Below the pieces are notes generated by a model, which saw only the letters and a program-made list of their open reading frames with translations, was not told the origin of the DNA and searched no databases. Shown here piece by piece: positions 8,201-11,415 of a DNA stretch of 11,415 nt. Both the position numbers and the translations under genes were made by a program. The stretch spans positions 351,728 through 363,142 of the forward strand of contig MU069656.1 in NCBI GenBank assembly GCA_002284615.2, written 5' to 3'. The DNA is from Dunaliella salina (taxonomy: Eukaryota > Chlorophyta > Chlorophyceae > Chlamydomonadales > Dunaliellaceae). Numbering within the stretch: the first letter of the stretch is position 1; each line of letters starts with the position of its first letter.

Positions 8201-10973
8201 GTTTTATTGCAATGTCAAGAAGGACCAATCTCTCTGCATACAATGCCTGTATGATAGTGCAAATTCAGCCCGCATGCCTCAAACAATCCGCCTTTTGCAA
8301 TGTGATTTCAAGGTCACTACCCTTTAAATTGCAGGCATTTTTTTTTCCTGGAAAGCTCAAAGCCAGATGCTGCCTCTTTGCACAGTCCTCCTTTTTGCTG
8401 AGCTGTGTTGCTGGGAGGGCAGTTAGTACATGTCTGTACATGACCCTTGTTGCTCATAGGTACTTCCAGTTGCGTCCTCGCTTCATGATGCGCTCTCTGC
8501 CTGGTGGCGTCTTCCAGGCAGCCCTCTTCATGCCCAGCAACAGCCCTGTGCTAGCAGTGCTGGGCAAGCCGCGGAAAGGTAGGTACACTTTTCCCTCTTG
8601 CCTTCTTTGATTTGTTGATTGTGCCCTCATCCTGCTTCTCCTTGTAGTAATTTTTTTCCCAGCAACAGCTCTGTGCTGGAGGTGCTGGGCAAGCCGCGTA
8701 AAGATTCGTGCACTTTTCACTCTTGCCTCCTTTTCTGCTATGGTCAGTGCAATTCAGGGCCCCCTCGTGCATGTTTGCCTGGAAATGCGTCGGCAAAAAG
8801 TCTGGGGACAGTGGGAATCGAACCCTGGACCTCCGGGTCCAAGGCAAAACTTCCGACCTGATCAGGAGGCGTCAGAAAGCATAACTTTTGGCGTCATGTA
8901 CGAAATTCTTCGAAAATTATTTATTCGGAATCCTGAGATCAACAGCTATCGATTGGTATACAAATGGGTCCAATTGGAGGGAGTCGGGGGTTGGGGGGTC
9001 CGATGGGTTCCGACTTTTTGGGACTCCCCCTGTAGGATTTTACTGAGCCACTTTTACAGAACTCTGAATGTATCATCGGACTCCTGAGCTCAAGACCTGT
9101 GAATCGGCAACCTTTTTAAGCAAATTGGGTAAAAGAGAGGGCCTGTGTGCATGGCTGGGAGTCAGTGCCGCGTGTGATTGGGTGTGGGCCACAGGTGGTG
9201 AGGAGGCAAACTTGTGACAAACCAGCCCAAACTTGCAGGACAGGGACAATGTACAGTGTATCATTTCTTGGTGAAGTCGAGGTGGCAATTTGTGGACATG
9301 CAAGCCAGCTGTGGGTGTCTGGAAGAGCAGGTATGCTTGGGCATCCGCTCTCAGTTTTGCCCCATAACTCTGCTGCCACACATTCTTCCATTGCGCGAAG
9401 TATGCAGGTTGAGAGCTTTTTCAAAAAGGAGCAGGTTGGTACCCTTTTTGTCTGCGCAGGTGCACTGAAAGGGGGGTTGGGGGGGGGGTCTGGTCCAATT
9501 TTTGACATGACGTCCTGTGATGATTTTTTTCTATCCTCCTGACCTGATGCACTGTTTCTTTCCGGTTTGCGCGGACGTCTACTTCAGTTTTTCTCCAGGC
9601 CTCTCCGCCTTAAATCTTTATAATTTTGGTCGCCGCGCGGGCTGAACAACACTGGCTATGATGAATGTGCCCTCATCCTGCTTTTCGAACAGTACCAGTA
9701 GCCTTTGATTTGAGCTTCGGCCCTCCACGAAGCCAATACAGAGCTATGCGAACCTGAAATGGTAGCAAAGGCAAACTGGATATGGAGGAGGAATAGCTTG
9801 TAAAAACATAAGCTGTTTGTCTGATCACTGCTCTCTCCTGCCAGCTAGGTTACATCGTGCCAGCCTTGGGACCTCTCCTTGCATCACGTCCCACATGGTC
9901 ACGTGCCTGTGCATGTACATGTGCTCTCTGCACCTGCGCATCAGGCAGCTCTTCCATGATGCACTCATTCAAAAAGTCTGGCATGCGTCTCTGGCATACG
10001 AGCCTCGTCATGTGGACACAGAGCTTGCTAGCAGAGCCAATGCGCAACGCTGCAGCAAGATCAAGCCTGTCAAGCAACCAGCACCTGAACAATCTCATCC
10101 CTTGGTAAAATGCGCGGCGCAAACTGCTCCAAGACACCCTCATCCATTGGTGAAATGCGCACAGCAAACTGCACACAGACAAGCTCATCGCATGGCTACT
10201 TGCACACTGCACCCTCAGGCAAGGGCGCTGCTCAGAGCTGCAGTGCCCTGGAGGCCATCCATCGTCTGCATCAGATCGGTGCCCTCAATGACAACCTCTA
10301 CCCTGCGTCCATGCCGCTGTACCTGGGGAACAAGAAGGATGCCGCGCTGAAGCAGCTGCTGCAGCAGCCGCGGCAGCAGGCGGAGCGGTTGCCGCCCAAT
10401 GTGGTGCTGGCTGCGCACATCATGAACCGAGGTGCGCACGCTGGTGAACAAAGGCTTGGCTGAGAACTCGTGCAGATGGATGCAGAAAACCTTTCAATGT
10501 AGAGCCTTGCGTTGTGTAAACTCCGACTTAAGTGGGAATGGCTTGAAGGTCGTGTGGTACAGCACCAAGAATGTTTTCCCAGGTGCTGCTTGGGTGCTAG
10601 TTGAATCGACATTTCCCTTCTTGCAGCTTCATGTCAATCCCTATTGTTTCACTACTGTTCTGAACAGACCAAAGGTTACTGTTAGTGCCGATGAGTCTCC
10701 TGCAGGACATCATGGCAGTGTGAATCCTGGTGAACCGGCCAAATTGTTTTCAGGAAACTGGGCCACACGCTTTGATTCAAATGTCCTGCCTTGCAGACAT
10801 GGTGGGCATCGTGCCACGCATTGACCTAGTGCATGCGCTGCCGGCAGTACTGAGGCCCAAGCAGGCCATCATGCGCAAGCAGCGGTTGAGGAAGCAGAGG
10901 CACGTGCCTTCATGTGGGCCAGAGCAGCAGGAGCAGCGCGCGGCGGACCAGCTCCGCCTGCATGCCATGGCAG
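710..10973 (+). CDS. Dicer-like protein, internal part (14 spliced exons, both ends outside the window)
   Basis: Dicers cut double-stranded RNA into small RNAs for gene silencing. Joining 710-857, 1206-1381, 1990-2117, 2422-2551, 2783-3021, 3680-3811, 4932-5083, 5523-5612, 5972-6054, 6460-6599, 7423-7574, 8460-8578, 10219-10431 and 10797-10973 gives about 693 residues without a stop. Every junction is GT-AG and every codon phase agrees. Residues ~265-410 are helicase lobe 2: FVKRK, then NLLIATHVGAEGLD (motif V) and QCRGRGR (motif VI), the QxRGRxR form typical of Dicer. Residues ~508-592 match the Dicer dimerisation domain, from FAPNVLERYCAQLP to EAIHRLHQIGALNDNLYP. The order helicase then dimerisation domain is diagnostic of Dicer and excludes RIG-I-like or FANCM helicases. 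The DExH lobe, PAZ and RNase III domains are not in the window, so nuclease activity cannot be judged. The family call is firm; exact exon edges are inferred by eye. Confidence 0.88.
858..1205 (+). other. intron 1 (348 bases)
   Basis: Bounded by GTGAGG and TTGTGCAG. No further gene or repeat seen inside. Confidence 0.65.
1206..1381 (+). CDS. Dicer-like exon 2: helical inter-lobe insert
   Basis: Acceptor TTGTGCAG and donor G|GTAAGT are both strong. Residues ~51-108 begin QIENELRRLLGSV and continue with a Glu/Ala-rich helical stretch to DEDLAYQLAV. This resembles in character the helical insert of Dicer helicases, where an (I/L)xxLExxLD-type segment precedes an EELE stretch; that resemblance is by eye. 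It enters at phase 2 and leaves at phase 1. Longer reading frames overlapping it in other phases are shadows. Confidence 0.72.
1382..1989 (+). other. intron 2 (608 bases)
   Basis: Bounded by GTAAGT and GAACAG. Apart from the direct-repeat pair at 1810-1915 nothing is recognised. Confidence 0.68.
1810..1915. repeat. two-copy direct repeat, spacing 60 bases
   Basis: GGCAGAAGCATGCAGATGA at 1810 recurs as GGCGGAAGCATGCAGGTGA at 1870. Both copies continue through a CAGTGTT stretch and end near TGCTGAGT. The copies have diverged by substitutions and small indels, so the duplication is not recent. Confidence 0.7.
1990..2117 (+). CDS. Dicer-like exon 3: acidic inter-lobe segment
   Basis: Acceptor TTTGAACAG, donor CCG|GTAGGT. 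The two leading bases complete a GAC codon begun in exon 2, and the exon ends at phase 0. It encodes about 42 residues starting DIDDAFDTHGLAST and ending EYIQELLLP. No residue-level motif is diagnostic; inclusion rests on the open frame, strong splice sites and phase fit on both sides. Confidence 0.72.
2118..2421 (+). other. intron 3 (304 bases)
   Basis: Bounded by GTAGGT and TTTGCAG. Its middle is a degenerate minisatellite. The remainder shows nothing recognisable. Confidence 0.68.
2183..2303. repeat. degenerate minisatellite of CATGCACCT(C/T)TTCC units
   Basis: Short (13-base) and long (23-24-base) units alternate. Each starts near CATGCA, CGTGCA, CATGGA or CAAGCA and ends in a pyrimidine run. 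The array explains the Met-His-Leu-Phe and Arg/Lys/Glu-rich open frames in this stretch, which are not genes. Confidence 0.75.
2422..2551 (+). CDS. Dicer-like exon 4: Ala-rich inter-lobe segment
   Basis: Acceptor GCTTTGCAG, donor CAG|GTACGA. Starts at phase 0 with EVEDLDMSTEMISAAI and ends at phase 1 in an Ala/Thr/His-rich tail (GHAATAAATA). The alanine run continues into exon 5, so the low-complexity stretch straddles the intron. No catalytic residue is seen. Splice signals and phase support it. Confidence 0.7.
2552..2782 (+). other. intron 4 (231 bases)
   Basis: Bounded by GTACGA and TGCGCAG. It separates two parts of one alanine-rich coding run. Nothing else seen. Confidence 0.66.
2783..3021 (+). 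CDS. Dicer-like exon 5: start of helicase lobe 2
   Basis: Acceptor TGCCTGCGCAG, donor AAG|GTATGC. After an Ala/Ser-rich start, residues SSKIKAIVPLLL correspond to the 'SPKVxxLIxIL' stretch that opens lobe 2 in Dicers. The exon ends with SAMVFVKRK, the first lobe-2 strand (Dicer FVER-type motif). A Gly/Ala-rich insert (GAGKDPSAAAGDEGGKG) separates the two. The longest open frame over this stretch (2669-3112) is a different phase and is not the gene. Confidence 0.83.
3022..3679 (+). other. intron 5 (658 bases)
   Basis: Bounded by GTATGC and CCTGCAG. It holds a short (CTCTTT)n tract at 3456-3477. The plus frame is open from 3554 into exon 6, but that part has no homology to Dicer, whereas exon 6 joins exon 5 seamlessly. 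Confidence 0.78.
3680..3811 (+). CDS. Dicer-like exon 6: helicase lobe 2
   Basis: Acceptor ATCCTGCAG, donor AAG|GTGTGG, phase 0 at both ends. It continues FVKRK directly with ATSLVLHELINLLPE, matching the Dicer pattern FVERxxTAxxLxxLL without a gap. It then gives the FIGDTGF strand and a short Ala/Ser linker to MSVK. The frame stays open upstream to 3554, but the homology join places the true edge at 3680. Confidence 0.87.
3812..4931 (+). other. intron 6 (1120 bases)
   Basis: Bounded by GTGTGG and GCTGCAG. Two minus-strand open frames lie in it (3860-4264, 134 residues; 4435-4620, 61 residues). Neither shows a family I can name. No terminal repeats of a mobile element were seen. Confidence 0.78.
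4932..5083 (+). CDS. Dicer-like exon 7: helicase motif V
   Basis: Acceptor ATTGCTGCAG. It encodes VQRATMAKFRQGHLNLL followed by IATHVGAEGLDFGCC and LVVLLDPPSHVVDYLQC. This is the canonical Dicer/RIG-I 'FRxGxxNLLIATxVxEEGLDIxxCxLVxxxDxP' block. Family members usually have EEG where AEG stands here, and RFD where LLD stands. The exon ends two bases into the first Arg codon of motif VI, and the donor GT is the first unit of a long TG repeat. Confidence 0.93.
5084..5240. repeat. (TG)n/(CG)n microsatellite with one ambiguous base
   Basis: About 145 bases of alternating T and G pass into GCGCGCGCG and then GTGT. An N at 5147 sits between two complete TG units, suggesting an unresolved repeat length rather than a true odd base. 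The alternating purine-pyrimidine tract is of the Z-DNA-prone type. Cys-Val and Thr-His open frames over it are artefacts. Confidence 0.97.
5422..5454. repeat. short inverted repeat (hairpin)
   Basis: GACTCATGT at 5422-5430 is the exact reverse complement of ACATGAGTC at 5446-5454. An inner GCACA (5431-5435)/TGTGC (5439-5443) stem with a CAA loop extends it, leaving a two-base bulge. The total is about 14 pairs in 33 bases. It is too short for a typical microRNA precursor. Confidence 0.6.
5523..5612 (+). CDS. Dicer-like exon 8: helicase motif VI
   Basis: Acceptor TTTGTCCAG, donor GA|GTGAGT. Its first base completes the split Arg codon, giving QC-R-GRGR across the junction, the Dicer form of motif VI whose arginines contact ATP in this helicase family. 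It continues ISNAICVQLLEEGNIHGLRHIDRLK, matching the strand and helix that end lobe 2 in Dicers. Phase 2 out. Confidence 0.93.
5613..5971 (+). other. intron 8 (359 bases)
   Basis: Bounded by GTGAGT and CCCTCAG. A minus-strand open frame (5509-5865) runs through it and into exon 8. No family is recognised. Confidence 0.78.
5972..6054 (+). CDS. Dicer-like exon 9: end of helicase lobe 2
   Basis: Acceptor CATGCCCTCAG, donor CAC|GTGAGT. It continues LKEEAQRMQQAVHARNIAYY, the helix after motif VI in which Dicers carry an ExxM-type pattern, and ends SSWARKNA. It enters at phase 2 and leaves at phase 1. The upstream in-frame open stretch back to 5655 is intron. Confidence 0.85.
6055..6459 (+). other. 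intron 9 (405 bases)
   Basis: Bounded by GTGAGT and TGTCCAG. No repeat or further gene recognised. Confidence 0.68.
6460..6599 (+). CDS. Dicer-like exon 10: linker between helicase and dimerisation domain
   Basis: Acceptor GATGTCCAG, donor CAG|GTTTGT. The leading GG completes an Arg codon from exon 9. The frame reads AALENGLSISVPREENG, then a Gly/Pro-rich stretch ending EAGWTPQ, with no stop. There is no family motif, as expected for the variable linker. Another phase over the same bases is also open, so the choice rests on phase continuity with exons 9 and 11. Confidence 0.68.
6600..7422 (+). other. intron 10 (823 bases)
   Basis: Bounded by GTTTGT and CTTCCAG. No long open frame on either strand, and no repeat or RNA gene seen. 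Confidence 0.68.
7423..7574 (+). CDS. Dicer-like exon 11: entry to dimerisation domain
   Basis: Acceptor CTCTTCCAG, donor CAGG|GTGAGC. It encodes VACAPGLSHLTPEKPLDKLE, then VFAPNVLERYCAQLPGNT. The 'Y-C-x-x-L-P' segment is the usual opening of the Dicer dimerisation domain. Phase 0 in, phase 2 out; the split Gly codon is completed by exon 12. Confidence 0.85.
7575..8459 (+). other. intron 11 (885 bases)
   Basis: Bounded by GTGAGC and GCTCATAG. An A+T-rich patch lies near 7860-7890. Short open frames show no family. No mobile element ends seen. Confidence 0.75.
8460..8578 (+). CDS. Dicer-like exon 12: dimerisation domain core
   Basis: Acceptor GCTCATAG (TAG rather than the usual CAG), donor AAAG|GTAGGT. 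It encodes YFQLRPRFMMRSLPGG, VFQAALFMPSNSPV, LAVLGKPRK. This follows the Dicer pattern 'F.P.F......G.Y.C.L.LP.NSPL..I.G.P...K'. Its last 46 bases are repeated 125 bases downstream as a non-functional copy. Phase 2 in, phase 1 out. Confidence 0.88.
8533..8742. repeat. 125-base tandem duplication covering the end of exon 12 and the start of intron 12
   Basis: Copy 1 begins at 8533 (CCCAGCAACAGCCCTGTG), copy 2 at 8658 (CCCAGCAACAGCTCTGTG). The 46 exon-derived bases match at 41 positions. The similarity continues into the intron (CACTTTTCCCTCTTGCC versus CACTTTTCACTCTTGCC). Copy 2 resumes beyond the inserted element with TGTGCCCTCATCCTGCTT at 9666-9683, identical to 8620-8637. Confidence 0.88.
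8658..8703 (+). pseudogene. dead duplicate of the 3' end of exon 12
   Basis: It would encode PSNSSVLEVLGKPRK, against PSNSPVLAVLGKPRK in exon 12. The donor has changed from AAAG|GTAGGT to AAAGATTCGT, so it cannot be spliced as the original was. An acceptor-like TTTTTTTCCCAG immediately precedes most of it, so weak inclusion as a cryptic exon cannot be excluded, but that would break the frame of exon 13. Confidence 0.8.
8814..8864 (-). other. tRNA-like sequence with internal pol III promoter boxes
   Basis: On the minus strand GGTTCGATTCC (8814-8824) fits the B-box consensus exactly. TGATCAGGTCGG (8853-8864), 28 bases upstream of it, is a partial A-box match. The expected acceptor pairing and a clean five-pair T stem are missing, so it is not a working tRNA. 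It may be a remnant of a tRNA-derived SINE or of a tRNA pseudogene inside the hAT-like element. Confidence 0.45.
9471..9488 (+). repeat. G-rich tract inside the hAT-like element
   Basis: GGGGGG TT followed by ten G. A second G-rich stretch is at 8986-8998. Both have quadruplex-forming potential by composition; no function is implied. Confidence 0.6.
10094..10205 (+). repeat. 45-base tandem repeat, about 2.3 copies
   Basis: CTCATCC starts copies at 10094 and 10139, and CTCATCG starts a partial copy at 10184, exactly 45 bases apart. Copies 1 and 2 share TTGGT(A/G)AAATGCGC and GCAAACTGC. The array ends near the acceptor of exon 13 and keeps that reading frame open from 10089 onward. Confidence 0.82.
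10219..10431 (+). CDS. Dicer-like exon 13: dimerisation domain end
   Basis: Acceptor ACCCTCAG, donor GAG|GTGCGC. It encodes KGAAQSCSALEAIHRLHQIG, ALNDNLYP, then a Lys/Gln-rich helix KKDAALKQLLQQPRQQAE and LPPNVVLAAHIMNR. The 'ALEAxxxLHxxGALxDNLxP' signature is the most recognisable part of the Dicer dimerisation domain. It lies 1.64 kb from exon 12, yet phase and homology join the two exactly. Phase 1 at both ends. Confidence 0.93.
10432..10796 (+). other. intron 13 (365 bases)
   Basis: Bounded by GTGCGC and CTTGCAG. A second acceptor-like site near 10572-10580 is not needed by the frame. Nothing else recognised. Confidence 0.75.
10797..10973 (+). CDS. Dicer-like exon 14: basic, Gln-rich region after the dimerisation domain
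   Basis: Acceptor CCTTGCAG, donor CAG|GTGCGT. Two leading bases complete a GAC codon from exon 13. It reads DMVGIVPRIDLVHALPAVL, then a strongly basic stretch RPKQAIMRKQRLRKQRHVP and an acidic/Gln stretch PEQQEQRAADQLRLHAMA. No PAZ or platform signature is visible. The basic patch could bind RNA or act in nuclear import; both are speculation. Confidence 0.75.
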
Positions 10974-11086
10974 GTGCGTCGATCGTGTAGACAGTGCTGC
11001 CATCTTTCGGGCAAGGCACTCAATAGGCTAGTGGGCTGTCGCCTGCAAAGCTCACCGCCTCTTGGTGTTCTTGTCTGTGTGTGTAG

Positions 11087-11112
11087 AGTCCTCAAGTGGC
11101 ATGAGAACCCAG
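11087..11112 (+). CDS. possible 26-base micro-exon of the Dicer-like gene
   Basis: It is preceded by a TG-rich tract ending TGTGTAG and followed by a consensus donor CAG|GTAGGT. With the phase left by exon 14 it would read ESSSGMRTQ. An acceptor two bases later would give VLKWHENP in another frame. Neither has family support, so the exon may be false. Confidence 0.3.
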
Positions 11113-11351
11113 GTAGGTATGCAGCAGAGCCTCTCACCTGCCAGATTTGGTTCCCCTCCAAAAAGGCATCCTTGCCCCATGACATCTTTGTTCCAGCTAC
11201 CTATGTTCTCCATGCTCATCACAGTGACATTTTCAAACAACCAAGTCATCAGACTCTGTTCCCTGTTCTCTGCTGCTTTGTTTCCTGTTTTGAGTGCTCA
11301 TGCTGACCTCTTTCCTGTGCTCACCTTGGCCTTCACCAGCATTTGTCACAC

Positions 11352-11415
<64 letters not shown>
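11113..11415 (+). other. downstream intronic sequence to window end
   Basis: If the micro-exon is real this is an intron starting GTAGGT. Otherwise it continues the intron that begins at 10974. A plus frame is open to 11306 without recognisable motifs. It ends in the (AC)n tract. Confidence 0.5.
11353..11415. repeat. (AC)n microsatellite, runs off the window
   Basis: An unbroken AC run of at least 63 bases continues past the last base. It is the complementary motif to the tract in intron 7, showing that CA/TG repeats are common in this genome. Confidence 0.97.

Larger units (their letters stand above)
8745..9654. mobile_element. hAT-like non-autonomous DNA transposon (about 910 bases)
   Basis: The left end reads CAGTGCAATTCAG. 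The right end, reverse-complemented, reads CAGTGTTGTTCAG: 10 of 13 positions match, with the CAGTG start common among hAT elements. The flanks are GCTATGGT (8737-8744) and GCTATGAT (9655-9662), an 8-base target duplication with one difference; hAT transposons make 8-base duplications. The uninterrupted tandem copy at 8608-8625 supplies an empty site. No transposase or zinc finger is recognised in the minus (9073-9508) or plus (9147-9542) open frames, so it presumably depends on a transposase elsewhere. Confidence 0.75.
8579..10218 (+). other. intron 12 (1640 bases), composite
   Basis: Bounded by GTAGGT and CCCTCAG, inside the dimerisation domain. From left to right it holds a duplicated exon end, a hAT-like element, about 400 bases without recognised features, and a 45-base tandem repeat touching the acceptor. 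It is the longest intron in the window, and the insertion accounts for more than half of it. Confidence 0.85.

Noticed and set aside
8663..8742. Duplicate exon 12 end as an alternative or additional exon
   Set aside because: Using the 8662 acceptor after exon 12 would leave phase 0, which does not fit exon 13, and the original donor is mutated. Kept as a dead copy.
8800..8880. Functional tRNA gene on the minus strand
   Set aside because: No 5' acceptor strand complements TGTCCCC, the T stem has two mismatches, and no clean anticodon arm forms.
8740..9087. 115-residue open frame containing WESNPGPPGP
   Set aside because: This peptide type is a familiar by-product of translating tRNA-like B-box repeats, and the frame lies inside the mobile element.
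9073..9508. Transposase encoded by the hAT-like element
   Set aside because: Neither strand shows a recognisable hAT catalytic block, dimerisation motif or BED zinc finger, and the frames are short.
9817..10350. 177-residue plus-strand open frame
   Set aside because: It runs across the 45-base repeat and into exon 13 out of phase. It has no recognisable domain, and its composition is typical of intron read-through.
11113..11306. Continuation of coding sequence after the micro-exon
   Set aside because: The frame is open but shows no PAZ, platform or RNase III similarity, and a consensus donor (GTAGGT) stands at its start.
1..11415. Bacterial-type features (operons, ribosome binding sites, CRISPR, riboswitches)
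   Set aside because: Spliced exons, long introns and microsatellites mark this as nuclear eukaryotic DNA. No regularly spaced direct repeats with spacers were found.

Overview
The window looks like nuclear DNA of a green alga. It has roughly even base composition, long (CA/TG)n microsatellites, and one plus-strand protein gene cut into many short exons by long GT-AG introns. A chlorophycean such as Dunaliella would fit, but that guess rests on composition and microsatellite style only.

Nearly everything belongs to a single gene, an internal piece of a Dicer-like ribonuclease. Fourteen exons (710 to 10973), plus a doubtful fifteenth (11087-11112), join with matching phases into about 693 uninterrupted residues. 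In order they encode a low-complexity and acidic segment (exons 1-5, the place of the insert between the two helicase lobes), the second lobe of a Dicer/RIG-I-type helicase (exons 5-9, with FVKRK, NLLIATHVGAEGLD and QCRGRGR motifs), a linker (exons 9-11), the Dicer dimerisation domain (exons 11-13, with the EAIHRLHQIGALNDNLYP signature), and a basic, glutamine-rich region (exon 14). The first helicase lobe must lie upstream. Any PAZ and RNase III domains must lie downstream; neither is in the window.

By region: 1-709 is upstream intron with no recognised exon. From 710 to 3021, exons 1-5 alternate with introns carrying a 60-base repeat pair and a degenerate minisatellite. From 3680 to 6054 lie the helicase lobe-2 exons; the intron that splits motif VI begins directly with a TG/CG microsatellite of about 155 bases containing an N. 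From 6460 to 10431 lie the linker and dimerisation domain. The 1.64-kb intron 12 inside that domain holds a tandem duplication of the end of exon 12, whose second copy is interrupted by a ~910-base hAT-like element with terminal inverted repeats and an 8-base target duplication. The intron ends in a 45-base tandem repeat. From 10797 on come exon 14, a possible micro-exon and a terminal (AC)n tract that runs off the window.

No second gene, rRNA, intact tRNA, CRISPR array or operon-type feature was found. Nothing here shows a wholly new biological system. The most informative observations are the Dicer-like gene and the layered history of intron 12.
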